Below, one piece after another: positions 9,932 through 19,253 of a stretch of DNA of 64,000 bases (position 1 is the stretch's first letter; each line of letters opens with the position of its first letter). The DNA comes from Mesostigma viride (Eukaryota > Streptophyta > Mesostigmatophyceae > Mesostigmatales > Mesostigmataceae), in contig RPFO01000156.1 of NCBI GenBank assembly GCA_009746045.1, positions 971,653 through 1,035,652 on the forward strand. Direction: 5' to 3'. The notes below the pieces were generated by a model. It was not told the DNA's origin. It did not search any database and worked only from the letters and a program-made list of their open reading frames with translations. The position numbers and the translations under genes are program-made.

Positions 9932-11157
9932 ATCACCTCTATGACGTCACTTGGGCATGGCTGGCCGTGGCCGGCGCGGCATGTGTTGGGGTCGTGTCCA
10001 GGAAGCCGAACCGCCCAGCAACGCCGGCACACTCGAGTCGCCTTGCCGAGGTCCAGCCGCAGCGTGCAGTTGTCCTCGGTGTGCCCCACGCCGGTGCACC
10101 GCTCGCAGACGACCTTCTCCTTGGGGACACTACCCTGCTGCTGTTGCTGCCTGCCAGTGCCGCCCTCCTGGCGAGGCTGCTTGCCCTGACCGCCTCCCGG
10201 CCCGCGTTTGCTGGACGCGTTCTGGTTGTGCCGACCACCGCGAGCTCGGCGTTTGCCACCCAACATTCGCACCACGTTGTCGGCCACCGTCGTGGACAGC
10301 TGGGTAACAAGAGTGGTCAAGTCCGACAGAGAAGCTGCTGGCGGGGTCGAGGCAGGCACAGGGTTTACCTGAGCAACTGTCGGCAGCTTGTTGTTACGCC
10401 TGGGGCCGCCCCGGTCCTTGAACATCTCTCGGAGGTGCGCCATGGCTGCGTTGAACCGTTTCTGGTCGTCCGGGGTGCCCACTACCACGGAAGAAGCTAG
10501 CGCAATTTTCATGCCGAGACCGGCCTTGACATTGGCACGGCTCTCTGGCGTCAGCCCCAGCGCATCCAGAACTGCGCTGAGTAAATATTCGCTACTCATG
10601 TGCTTCAAGACACCCTTGCTCCGGACCTGGGCCGCGAATCTGGCCATGTCCGAGCTGAGGTAATTGGGGTCAAGCGACAGGTTGCGCACCAGCGCCTGCC
10701 CCTCCTTTTCCTCGTCAGGAAAGCTTGAGGTGTCGAGCACCTCTTGCAGGGCCTTCACTGTGTCGGGCCAGGTCCACGCCTCTTTGCTGGCGTTGATAAT
10801 GACCCCTCGCACGTCCGCATTACCCGTAGCCTCGTTGCATACCTCTGACCGGCGCAGCTTGGTGAGGAAAACTGCGTCGGACAGTTCGTTGTAGTCCTGC
10901 CGGAGCTCGCCCAGGCTGTTAATAAACTCCTCCACGGCGGACGGCGTCAGAATTTCTGGCAGCTTACTTGGCAGCTCTTCTTTCTTGAAAACTTTCCGGG
11001 CAGTTGGTGCTGACTGCTGCCCCGGAGCTGTGCTGACCGAGCCCCCAGCTGGCTCAGTCGCCACGGTGGCTGCGCCACTCCCTGCATCCGCCGGAGTTGA
11101 TGCTTGCGTTCCCTGGTCCTGGGTTGCAGCTGGCGTTCGCTCCGCGCCACGCGCCAT
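9799..11157 (-). CDS. Copia-like gag with Cys motifs
   Basis: The minus-strand ORF runs from 11,220. The Met at 11,157 (MARGAER) is the first start outside the 84-bp repeat and is preferred. A Ala/Thr/Gly-rich N-terminus is followed by a helical capsid-like region (about residues 60-260 from this Met). Then comes a basic Gly/Arg/Gln linker and two Cys clusters: CERCTGVGHTEDNC, matching the CCHC spacing C-x2-C-x4-H-x4-C, and CRRC...HDPNTC. The protein would package element RNA in virus-like particles. The last 40 residues run past the Cys clusters into the overlap with integrase and are probably not native. Confidence 0.7.
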   Translation of the reverse strand: MARGAERTPAATQDQGTQASTPADAGSGAATVATEPAGGSVSTAPGQQSAPTARKVFKKEELPSKLPEILTPSAVEEFINSLGELRQDYNELSDAVFLTKLRRSEVCNEATGNADVRGVIINASKEAWTWPDTVKALQEVLDTSSFPDEEKEGQALVRNLSLDPNYLSSDMARFAAQVRSKGVLKHMSSEYLLSAVLDALGLTPESRANVKAGLGMKIALASSVVVGTPDDQKRFNAAMAHLREMFKDRGGPRRNNKLPTVAQVNPVPASTPPAASLSDLTTLVTQLSTTVADNVVRMLGGKRRARGGRHNQNASSKRGPGGGQGKQPRQEGGTGRQQQQQGSVPKEKVVCERCTGVGHTEDNCTLRLDLGKATRVCRRCWAVRLPGHDPNTCRAGHGQPCPSDVIEVMCVAVSRLGVRMLCLVVLMFPRQWFRMEVQVLQLITSACPAWSQ

Positions 11158-11203
11158 GAGCCCAGAAAAATGGTCAACGGTAATGTTGACTGTTGTGAAT
11201 ACA

Positions 11204-11287
11204 AGTTGAATGCCCTTCACCGCTGGCTAGCACGCCGGCGATGGAGACGGGATTTTTGTTGTTTGGGGAACCGATTGTGGGAGGCTA
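11204..11287 (-). repeat. 84-bp direct repeat, right copy
   Basis: Same sequence and orientation as 9134-9217. The gag frame on the minus strand starts in or just downstream of it. Confidence 0.85.
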
Positions 11288-11376
11288 AGCCCGCAGCCGC
11301 CACTGATTGCTATTGAACCCTTGCAGCTGGCCATGCAGGCCGCAAGGAGCTCAGCGGCGCGGCGCTAACCGATAAG

Positions 11377-11456
11377 GCATGCTCGAGCCTCTAACCCGAG
11401 ACTACCGGTAGGCTACCCGATAGTGCATGCTCGAGCCTCTAACCCGAGACTACCGG
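11377..11456. repeat. Tandem duplication of a 32-bp unit
   Basis: The 32-bp unit starting gcatgctcgagcctct occurs at 11,377-11,408 and 11,425-11,456, separated by 16 bp. The surrounding 11,288-11,820 has no coding signal and could be leader or LTR sequence of the adjacent retroelement remnant. Confidence 0.8.
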
Positions 11457-11839
11457 CACTCAGCGGATCTGTGCTACCGAGGGCGACGGTTCTCTGACCG
11501 TCCCGGCGCGCACTGGCTAAGTTCCGTACCTTGCTTAGGCACCGACTAGCATCTAGACACCAATCTTTGATGCCCACCTGACTAGGCGCCCAGGCCGGCG
11601 ACTACCGGCCAGCGGATAGATGCCACTCGGGAGCACAACTCTACTGGTCCCTACAGGTCGGTCGACTTGGACCATGATGCGTCAAGAACAGTTTATTGAC
11701 GGACTTCAACAAGATGTTTGTCTACATGCAGCTGTCTGCACCTAACTAACGCGAAACCGCGTGCTACCAAATATAGGGGGAAATGCATGAGTAACACATG
11801 TCAACGCACAACCGGTGGAAATCACGCGATACCAACCGC

Positions 11840-12345
11840 GGCAACAGTGGTGTGAACATAGCGGGCACTGACATGCAAAAAAGCACCAGCAGCGGCATCA
11901 GTAGCAAATTGTAGTAGCGGAACAATAGCCACTACATCAATGCAACAACACATCAGCCCAGCAACACAGCAGCAGCATGACCGTAGCACAGCAGCAGCAC
12001 AACTGTAGCACATCAACACGGCCGCATAGCAGGAGCAAAAGTCAGCACAGCAGCAACTTAGTATGCCGATTCCTGAATTTCCTATCAGTGGACTATAGTC
12101 CATTGATAGGAAATTCACAAATAGGCAGTACTAGCTCAGCAGCACGGCAGCAATGCAGCAGTGCATCAACACAGCAGCACGGCAGCAGCATGACAGCAAT
12201 ACATTGATCAGCGGCACGGCAGCAAATTATGCAGCAACACATCAGCACAACAGCACAACAGCAGCACGGCAGCAATGCAGCAGCAGTAGCATGGCAGCAC
12301 AGCAGCAGCAGCAGCACATGAGCAGCTCAATGACAACAACGCTGC
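11840..12345. repeat. CAGCAGCAC-type low-complexity tract
   Basis: Dense, imperfect repeats of cagcagcac, cagcaacac and cggcagcaa. Both strands give Gln/His/Ser-rich or Cys/Leu-rich frames, which I attribute to the repeat rather than to a protein. Confidence 0.75.
12074..12117. repeat. 44-bp near-perfect palindrome
   Basis: tgaatttcctatca (12,074-12,087) pairs with 12,104-12,117, and the centre tggactatagtcca is itself a palindrome, leaving one mismatched pair. It interrupts the CAG-type tract and contrasts with it in composition. Confidence 0.85.
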
Positions 12346-12377
12346 TTGCGCTTCAGCAGTCGTCGTCGTCGTCATCG

Positions 12378-12800
12378 TCATCGGCAAGGATGAGCGCTCG
12401 CTTCCGACGCCGGGAGGCGCCTGCGTTGTTGTTCTCCGCCACAACTGACGTCGCTGGGTGGAACCATCTCGCGCAATCGAGCCTCGGCCAGGGTGATATC
12501 CGGCGCTTGCAACGCAGGGACGACCACACGGGGGCACCCGCAGATCTGTGCCTCCAGCTCGTGGAGAGGCACGCAAGAAACCGCGTCCTCCTCCCAACGG
12601 GCACCCCAGTACATGGCTACCATGTCGTTTTGCGTGTCAACAACAGCGACACGACCATGGTACCTGCCGTCCCGGCTTTCGGTGCGACCGTCCGCGGATT
12701 TCACACGCTCCGACGCCCAATGACACACGACTTGCCCTACGAGGTTGCGGCTGCCACTCTTGACCTGCAGCGTTATGCCTTCCCAGCATGCCTTCGCCAT
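12378..12800 (-). CDS. Hypothetical ORF, possible Tudor-like fragment
   Basis: A minus-strand frame of 140 residues. Residues about 45-85 (YHGRVAVVD, MVAMYWGARW, VPLHEL) look like a small beta-barrel of the Tudor or agenet kind, but this is a pattern impression only. The opposite strand also has a long open frame (12,153-12,905), and the choice of strand rests on the more protein-like composition of this one. No start context, promoter or intron signal was identified. It could be a C-terminal piece of a transposon protein. Confidence 0.3.
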   Translation of the reverse strand: MAKACWEGITLQVKSGSRNLVGQVVCHWASERVKSADGRTESRDGRYHGRVAVVDTQNDMVAMYWGARWEEDAVSCVPLHELEAQICGCPRVVVPALQAPDITLAEARLREMVPPSDVSCGGEQQRRRLPASEASAHPCR

Positions 12801-12905
12801 GCCGACGATGCCCTTCGAGCATTCAGCATGTCAGGATATGCCCCAATATGCCTGACAATCTTTTTATTGAGTTTTCTAGTTTCGGGTATACCGGAACTTA
12901 TATGA

Positions 12906-13128
12906 CTACTTTCTGCTACATTTGACATCATGGTTGGATCAAGCTTGGTGAGCTGATCAACTTTGCAAGTGGAAGTTTCTCATTCTGACAACTGGTTGAA
13001 AAGATATGACCATTTGTGTAGTTATGGCCCACAGTGGACAGCATTAATGTGGGACTGAATTTATGCGTTAGACATACTGTGTACCGCTGTGGGGTAATAA
13101 CCTGCAGTGTCTGGCGACACTTAAAGTT
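12906..13128. other. Spacer before CACTA copy 1, no gene seen
   Basis: No recognisable coding or repeat signal. The CACTA terminus begins at 13,129, preceded by gtt. Confidence 0.4.
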
Positions 13129-13177
13129 CACTAGGAACTCGGCTTTGAGAATGGGTGAGAAAAGGTGAGAAAAAGGG

Positions 13178-13383
13178 AGTTACGTTAAATAGTGCCGGAA
13201 CCTTTTGCCGCCTGAGGCAAATCGGTCCGTAACACTATTTTGCCCGGAATAACCACTTCCGAGCACCCAAGTTAAATCGGCCGATTTAACTTGGGTGCTC
13301 GGAAGTGGTTATTCCGGGCAAAATAGTGTTACGGACCGATTTGCCTCAGGCGGCAAAAGGTTCCGGCACTATTTAACGTAACT
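13178..13383. mobile_element. Palindromic MITE with AGTTA...TAACT ends, 5-bp TSD aaggg
   Basis: A 206-bp almost perfect palindrome: agttacgttaaatagtgcc at the left is repeated inverted at the right. It is flanked by aaggg at 13,173-13,177 and 13,384-13,388. It is inserted in the left subterminal array of CACTA copy 1. Its organisation (AGTTA end, aatagtg(c/a)cggaacc word, hairpin centre) parallels the palindromes at 50.2-51.2 kb although the sequences differ. Confidence 0.88.
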
Positions 13384-13388
13384 AAGGG

Positions 13389-13690
13389 TGAGATGGGTGA
13401 GAAAAAGGGTGAGAAATGGGTGAGAATGGGTGAGAAAAGTGAGAAAATAGGGTGAGAAATGGGTGAGAATGGGTGAGAAAAGGGCAATCTCACCCGGGTG
13501 AGATTGCCCCAAAAAGGTGAAAAAAGGGGAAAAACGTGAGAAAAATCTCAAAAAACAGGACGTGAGATAAGTGAGAAAAACGGGAGGTGTGAAACGTGAG
13601 AAAAGTGAGAAAATCAGGACGTGAGAAACGTGAGAAACGTGAGAAAAGTGAGAAAAACAGGACGTGAGAAAAGTGAGAAAAGTGAGAAAA
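13389..13690. repeat. CACTA copy 1 left subterminal gtgagaa array
   Basis: Dozens of gtgagaa(a/t) words separated by about 5-12 bp, including a cacccgggtgag palindrome at 13,495-13,506, the site where a LINE inserted in copy 2. Open frames here (Phe/Ser/Leu-rich on the minus strand) are artefacts of the repeat. Confidence 0.85.
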
Positions 13691-15403
13691 CACAGCGCTG
13701 AAAAACACACCCATAATGCAATATGCTGGCAGCAGACACATGCATGCAGTGCCAGTAACAACCGCTGTTCAAAACAGCACGAACAATAATGATTTTTTCA
13801 TTAAATGTTTGAATAATTTTAATGTTTACAGCTGCAAGAACCCGTTGATTCAACTATTCAACACTGTTATGGCGTTATGTACATCTTCGGCATTCAAATA
13901 TGCCTGTTCAACACAGTCTGTTATGGCGTTATGACATCTTCGGCATTCAATGCCTGTTCAACACAGTCTGTTATGGCGTTATGACATCTTCCGCATTCAA
14001 TGCCTATCATCAAATACTATATGGTAGCTAGCTAACAAAGCGGGCCGGTCGACAGGGCGTCACATGCTGACTTGAAAGTGGAACTGCTTGCATTTTACTC
14101 TCGTGGTCCCTGCAAGAAATAAAGCAAACCGACACAATATACGCAAGAGGAAAAGAAATCAGATCCTTGACATAGATGTAAGCGTTCTACAAGGAAGAGC
14201 TCACCAGCACCTAACGGTCCATGCAGCAAATGTGTAGAACCCAACACTCACTCTTATGGCAAAGCAGCCCCATGTGGCAAGGCAGCACCATACACATGAA
14301 TCACACCATGCGCCAGATGTCACACGAGCAAGGCACAACGTTGTCGTCGGATCAGAAAGCAACAAACGTGAAAACGCTAGCGGCCCAAATCTGAGATTCC
14401 GCGGAACACAGAAAATAAGAAAGCTCAGAAGCTACCAGCAAGGGATCGAACATATGACCTTTGGCATGATTTCGCGGCTGTGTGAGTCTCCTGATCCGAA
14501 GGCATCTCACTTAATTAACGTTTCGAAACAGCCAAACTGCGGAAAATCTCTTACCGGAGAGAGTTGCCAATATCAAGGAGACAACCAGCGCAGGCCAGAA
14601 ATCGGGAGAATCCGGACCATGGTAGCTCGAGCCTGCCGTTATCTTGTCCGCGTTTTCGAGTCGTGCAGGATTATGAATATGAATGGAGATGGAAATGTGT
14701 AGCCTTGTGCATTGAAATTACGGCTGGCTGACGTGAAGAGCGACTACATGACCTACACGGTGGGGCCGGAAACGGCTTGCTTGATTGTGTTTCATCGTGG
14801 GCAACGAGTCCAACAACTACTTTCTCTGGGCGGCAAACTGCGGCAAATTGAACGCAAACCTCATCATGAAATCTTGACCGTCGAAATGTAACAATCCGAC
14901 GACTTATGCAGTATGCCGCGTAATTTTCTGTTGCGGGAGAGCCGTTGGGCCGGTTCCCGACGCGGGCGACCAGTGGTTTGCGTTAAGTTAACTTAGCTGA
15001 AGTTCCCCAAGCCGCATGATGGCTCTCATCGACGGCCTCAGTCTATTGACGCGTCGGCCCGATTTTGGCGGCACCCAATTTGACCCCAACGGCACCTACC
15101 GACAAAGGGCATACGTACGTTTCACGCGCACCACGACCTTCGAGCTCTGCTATGGCGGTGGTGCCGTGGGGCCCGCATCAGACTGCGGGCCCTTATCTGC
15201 TTTGGCGGTGCTGCCGTTGGGCCCGCATCAGAATTCAGGCCCTTTATGCATGCGGGCCATTAATGCATGTTACTTTTTTAGTCTTCTGCATACAAATATG
15301 AAGCAATGAGGTCGTGTCCTCTGGATTTTTGCACTGCAAATGGCATTTGCACCGTGTGCAGTTCCTGGACGTTTGGAAACATGCATGATGGCATGTGGCT
15401 AAT
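13511..15403 (+). repeat. 1.9-kb arm of the large inverted repeat (copy-1 side)
   Basis: Near-identical reverse complement of 22,397-24,274. It includes matching frames at 14,256-14,702 and 15,016-15,309, which are mirrored exactly on the minus strand of the other arm. The match reflects two CACTA copies in opposite orientation. The frames have no recognisable domain and are not called as genes. Confidence 0.9.
13859..14006. repeat. About 54-bp minisatellite, three units
   Basis: Units containing tgttatggcgttatg and cttc(g/c)gcattcaa, repeated three times with small indels. A mirrored copy lies at about 23,790-23,940 in CACTA copy 2. Confidence 0.85.
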
Positions 15404-15925
15404 GTAATGACTGACTAGCTAGACCGTTTCAGTGGTTTTTCATTTGCGGGTATTTCCTCGTAAATGGTGGGAAAGCGATCGCAGCAATGGTTCTCACCAC
15501 TAGACACTCCCGGCCAGTGAAGCTCGAAAAACACGCCCTGATCAAGCAAGCTGTTTCCGGCCCCACTGTATAGGTCATCTTACAGTCGCTCTTTGCGTAA
15601 GCCAGCCATAATTTCAATGAACAAGGCTACACATTTGCATACTCTTTGCTTGGTTATCGGTGTGCCTTTGTTTGGATGCAGGGGGGATCGCTGTGCTGAC
15701 ACAACGCGGCAAGGGATTTGCTGGTAGAAGATGCCCTTCCCAAGGCTGATTACAGCGACCCTGCGAATGGCGACGAGGCCTACTGGTGAGCCTTGTTTTT
15801 TGCAAATGCTACTTACGCCGTCTGCTTTGGTTATTTTAATTCAGTCCTATTGAAAGGCGCCTTGGGATTAGCCATGCAATCATGTTTTACTGTCACAAAG
15901 CCAGCCCTAGTAATTAATATCTAGT

Positions 15926-17014
15926 TTGTTTGGTTTTACCCATCCGGGTGCCATGATCTTGCCGCCAGTAAAAGCGTCCTGTGTTGTATCTGTTCTATTT
16001 TTTTTAATAACCAATACTTGCAATAATAATACTCTTTGCTGGGTTATCGGTGTGCGTTTGTTTGAATGCAGGCGAGATCGCTGTGCTGACACAACGTTCA
16101 ACGTGCTTGCATGGGCATCATTAAACCTGACGCCGCTTGTGCCGCAAGGCATTGTAGCGGCGTGTGGGGGCGTGAAGCGCTACGCGGATTCTTTCCACAA
16201 AGTCAGGATACACGGGTTCAACTACCGCACGGAGGCTGCGGACCAATCCCAGGGAAAGCGGCACAAGAATGCGGGAGTTGCGGTGCATGGCCCGGGCGGT
16301 GTAGACTTTGGTTTCATCACACACATTCTGAAGGCCAGGTTAGAGTACCCACGAGGGGGCTGGGAATGGCAGCTGTTGTTGAAGGTGGAGCTTTTTGATC
16401 GCCTTCATGTCGCTCACCTGCCCCACGAGAGGTTGGTGGTCATCAGCAGCGCACAGGCCCCCAGGTCGTCGTGCCTTGTGTTGCCAGGTGCAGTGAGCTC
16501 AGTTGGGTATGTCGTCGATGAATGCTATGCTCCCGAAATGGTGGTAATCCCTGCCAAACTGCCATGGAGCATGGCACATCAGGCGCAATCTGCCCTCAGT
16601 AACCATGTGTATCACAGCGTGGCAGCAGATTTCCCCACCATGCCGCAGTTTGAAGTGATTGAGGAGGGTGAGCCGATGCCACCGCCACCGCCTAGTGGCA
16701 AGAAGAAAGGCAAGAAGAAGGGGTCCAAGAAGAAGAAGGTGGCAGCGGCAGACCTAGGTGATGGCGACGTGGTGCGCCGCGCTGGCAAGGCACCTGCTCG
16801 AGGGCGCAGCCGCAAGCGTGGTGCTCCCACAGATGCTGGACCTAGCCAGCCCACCGTTGTAATTGAGGAGGTCCCTATGGCAAAGAGGGCCAGTGGAAGG
16901 CAGCGTAAAGCTGTGAACTATTGCGACACTAGTGGGGATGACACTATGTCATCAGAAGATGATGTTGATGCAAGCAACCCCTCGGACAGCAGTTCTGAAG
17001 AAGATGACTATTGA
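15926..17014 (+). CDS. Possible C-terminal part of the CACTA transposase
   Basis: A 362-residue frame, the only substantial ORF unique to CACTA copy 1. Residues about 95-200 (FGFITHIL, WEWQLLLKVELFD) form a compact domain reminiscent of the DUF4216-type region at the C-terminus of plant TNP2-like CACTA transposases; this is pattern-based. After it come a Pro run, a Lys/Gly basic patch, further basic stretches and a strongly acidic Ser/Asp/Glu tail ending at the stop. The real exon probably begins near 16,072, after a polypyrimidine-AG 3' splice-site-like sequence (tttgaatgcag), so the first 50 residues may be intron. The catalytic core is missing, so the copy is non-autonomous. Confidence 0.5.
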   Translation: MFGFTHPGAMILPPVKASCVVSVLFFLITNTCNNNTLCWVIGVRLFECRRDRCADTTFNVLAWASLNLTPLVPQGIVAACGGVKRYADSFHKVRIHGFNYRTEAADQSQGKRHKNAGVAVHGPGGVDFGFITHILKARLEYPRGGWEWQLLLKVELFDRLHVAHLPHERLVVISSAQAPRSSCLVLPGAVSSVGYVVDECYAPEMVVIPAKLPWSMAHQAQSALSNHVYHSVAADFPTMPQFEVIEEGEPMPPPPPSGKKKGKKKGSKKKKVAAADLGDGDVVRRAGKAPARGRSRKRGAPTDAGPSQPTVVIEEVPMAKRASGRQRKAVNYCDTSGDDTMSSEDDVDASNPSDSSSEEDDY

Positions 17015-17189
17015 TTTAATTTGGGCATGACAGCATTGTTTATGGAATGATGTGCTGTTTTATATTGTATGACAACCCTATATTGCACCTTTGTGCACCC
17101 TATAATGCATATCAAAGTGGTGTTGAGTTTTTTTTTCACGTTAAGGACTTAATGAAATAAAGCTCATGATTTTTCTCGTGTTACACTCT

Positions 17190-17510
17190 TGGTGAGAAAT
17201 TTCTCACCACGTTGACTTGTGATTTTTCTCGTGTTAGTGATTTTTCTCGTGTTGGTGAGAAACTTCTCAATTTTCTCAATTTTCTCACTTTTTCTCACTT
17301 TTTCTCACCCATTCTCACCTTTTTTCTCACTTTAGGGTTTTTTCTCACCCAAATCTCACCCAAACCCCCTTTTTCTCACCAAAATCTCACCCTGGTGAGA
17401 TTTTGTTGCCTAGCGTTTGCGGAAAAAAATTGAGATTTTTCTCACTTTTCTCACCTTTTTTCTCAAAGGGGTGAGAAAATTGAGGGGGTTTGAGAATTTT
17501 CTCAGAAATT
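17190..17510. repeat. CACTA copy 1 right subterminal ttctcac array
   Basis: Repeated ttctcac and tttctcgtgtta words in the orientation opposite to the left array. Its reverse complement is found at 21,030-21,430 in CACTA copy 2. Confidence 0.85.
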
Positions 17511-17522
17511 GAGTTCCTAGTG

Positions 17523-17830
17523 TGGGGGGTGGGGTGGGTGGGGGGGTGGGGGGGTGGGGGGGGGGGTGGGGGTGGGGTTGACTGTGTGACTGCGTGGCTG
17601 CTTGGCTGGAAAGGAGGGTGCGTGGCTGTGTGGCTGCGTGGCTGCGCTGCTGCGCTGCTGCGTGGCTGCGTGGCTGCGCTGCTGCGTGGCTGCGTGGCTG
17701 CGTGGCTGGCTGGGTGGGGGGGGGGTGCCGGGTGCGTGGATGCGTGGATGTGTGGCTGGGTGGGTGCGTCACTGCGTGGCTGGCTGGCTCTGTGGCTGCG
17801 TGGGCGGCTGGATGGCCGGCCGGGTCAGCG
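17523..17830. repeat. G-rich tract followed by GTGGCTGC minisatellite
   Basis: 17,523-17,578 is a run of GGGTGGGG-type words that could form G-quadruplexes on the plus strand. 17,590-17,830 is an imperfect 8-bp repeat of gtggctgc. It starts immediately outside the CACTA right end. The open frames are Trp/Leu/Gly/Cys-rich artefacts. Confidence 0.85.
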
Positions 17831-18522
17831 TGGCTGCGTGTTCAATGGGATGCTAATATGTTGTTGCCTTTGGATGCCACAATTCGTGGATTCTTTTGTT
17901 CACATGCAGGTGCTGCCGTCTTCCTCATCGACGTCGTCAAGACCGATGTCGCCAAGAAGGATGATGCAATCACTCTCGGTCATGTTTAACTCATGTGGGC
18001 CTTCATGGCCATACGGGAAATATGATTGAATCAGTTCTTTGACACTGAGTTGGCACTACGCAACACCTTTGATGCACATGAGTGCAGGGCGCATGTGTTG
18101 AAACCATGGATGCAACCATGGCGATCCCTCAAAAAGTTTGGTTATGTAATAAGTGAGACAATTATTCCGGACGTATGATGGCCCAACGTCCTGTAAGGTT
18201 GAGTTGTCTTGGAGGAGGAGCGTGATGACCGCGGAAGCCGCGTGGGTGTCTGTAGTGCTATATCTTAAAGATGTACGGTCTTGGAAGAATTATGGTCTTG
18301 GAATCATATAATAATGAGCTTGGAATAAAGTTGCGGGCAGCCTTCAATTGGCATATGTTGTCTCATTGATGTTGTCTCATTGCGTTAATGGGTCAATTGT
18401 CTTAGTTTATATAATGTATATCTTGGGAAACTCATCGCTTCAATAAAATGCATGTTAGGCGCAATCAACCCCCTCAAACACATCTGAAAACTGCACAGTG
18501 CATCAAATGTATCCTAGACAAA
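17831..18522. other. No recognisable gene
   Basis: Mixed sequence with no domain and no long repeat that I could identify. An aataaa word lies near 18,441 just before the 18.5-kb repeat. Confidence 0.4.
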
Positions 18523-18884
18523 AAAATGTATCCTAATCCGGTAAAACCACGCCGTTGATTCTGTAGGGAATTTTCATTGCAGCAAACAGAATCGATTCTG
18601 ACCAATCACGTTCCTTAGTACATTTTGCGAGACCAATCACGTGCCTTAGTACATTTTGCGAGATTTGGCGAGCGAACGCCGGCCAATCACGTTCCTTAGT
18701 ACATTTCACGGAGTGCATTTCGCGAAGTACATTTCATGAAATGCCGAGGTAGCCATGTCTTCTTGCTTGCAAAATTGTGGCTGTTTGTGCGATTAGTGTC
18801 AAGGTCAGGTGCACATTGAGCTATCCGGACTAGTGGCCGACATGGCGGTCGAAACGGAGGGTGTGCTATGGCTTTGCTGGGACA
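18523..18884 (+). repeat. Promoter-like 5' region shared (inverted) with 2854-3168
   Basis: Reverse-complement match to 2854-3168 with one extra 50-bp block at about 18,548-18,598. It covers the outer edge atgtatcctaatccgg, the CCAAT/CACGT modules and the first 25 codons of the frame starting at 18,809. Two copies with the same outer edge suggest the terminal region of a dispersed transposon. Confidence 0.8.
18603..18706 (+). promoter_or_regulatory. Three CCAATCACGT(G/T) modules upstream of ORF 18,809
   Basis: ccaatcacgttcc, ccaatcacgtgcc and ccaatcacgttcc occur within 104 bp, each followed by ttagtacatttt/ttagtacattt. They combine a CCAAT box with a CACGT core, and tttggcg lies between the second and third. 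They end about 100 bp before ATG 18,809, a usual promoter distance. Confidence 0.5.
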
Positions 18885-19253
18885 TAATCGTGGCTATCTG
18901 CTTCCTGGCTTTCGCTATCATGGTGATGGGACACCATGGGAAGCGCAAGTTCGCAGCCATAGTGCTAAGCGGCAGCACCCATGCCGGCAGCCAAGTGACC
19001 GACGAGACGTTCGACTGTAAGTGCGGCCACGAGTGCATGAAGCCCATTAGAATATCACATCTCCAGGCATTGCGAAGCGCCTGGTTTTCGCCCGGGCGGA
19101 AGCAAGAGGACAGGAAGGCGGCGATAAAGCAGCATGCAGCTGCACCAGGGGGGGTACGACGCCATAACCACGATGTCGTCATCTACTCGTCACAAGTTCG
19201 TTCATGGCGCTGGTTTTCGGTTCGTTCTCGACGGGGGAGTCAAGGATATGAAC
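18809..19253 (+). pseudogene. 5' part of an interrupted Cys-rich gene
   Basis: The frame from ATG 18,809 encodes a hydrophobic stretch at residues about 28-42 (IIVAICFLAFAIMV), then a Cys-rich motif (CKCGHECM near residues 71-78) and an Arg/Lys-rich helix (SPGRKQEDRKAAI). The pattern of Cys-x-Cys, then RxxWF and a basic helix recalls N-terminal parts of some transposon-borne proteins, but I cannot name the family. The frame is cut at 19,253 by Copia-2 (TSD tgaac). Removing the element and one TSD continues the frame to a stop at about 55,103. A parallel frame after the junction reads FRVCEAAFRHCQKI, which suggests an older frameshift near the insertion. Confidence 0.5.

Larger units (their letters stand above)
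9134..11287 (-). mobile_element. Copia-like remnant between 84-bp direct repeats
   Basis: 9134-9217 and 11,204-11,287 are identical or near-identical 84-bp direct repeats. Between them, on the minus strand, lie a gag-like ORF with Cys motifs and the start of an integrase. No reverse transcriptase is present, so this is an internally deleted or recombined retroelement. The integrase frame ends exactly where the left repeat begins, so the left repeat probably joined the deleted pol directly. No matching 5-bp duplication is seen outside the repeats. Confidence 0.7.
13129..17522 (+). mobile_element. CACTA-type DNA transposon, copy 1 (internally deleted)
   Basis: The ends are CACTAGGAACTC at 13,129 and the inverted GAGTTCCTAGTG ending at 17,522, the hallmark of the CACTA (EnSpm) superfamily. 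Just inside both ends are dense gtgagaa/ttctcac arrays like the subterminal transposase-binding repeats of this superfamily. It contains a palindromic MITE (13,178-13,383), a minisatellite and one large ORF (15,926-17,014). Copy 2 at 21,015-47,188 is a near-identical element in opposite orientation. The flanking trinucleotides (gtt, tgg) do not match, so no TSD supports the exact pairing of these two ends. Confidence 0.75.

Noticed and set aside
13178-13383. CRISPR-like or bacterial attachment structures
   Set aside because: The repeats are palindromic transposons with TSDs in a eukaryotic setting; no spacer array or cas gene exists.
13369-13853. Phe/Leu/Ser-rich ORFs such as FLTFLTFLTS in the subterminal arrays
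   Set aside because: Translation of the ttctcac repeat, possible in several frames.
14256-14702. 148-residue ORF, mirrored exactly at 23,089-23,535 on the minus strand
   Set aside because: Identity reflects the inverted CACTA copies, not selection. No domain is visible. A ttcgatccc word on the opposite strand recalls a T-loop, but the remaining tRNA features are absent.
13129-17522. 3-bp TSD for CACTA copies
   Set aside because: Flanks gtt/tgg (copy 1) and cca/cac (copy 2) do not match, so no TSD is claimed.
17490-18029. Trp/Cys/Gly-rich ORFs over the GTGGCTGC repeat
   Set aside because: Repeat-driven with overlapping frames.
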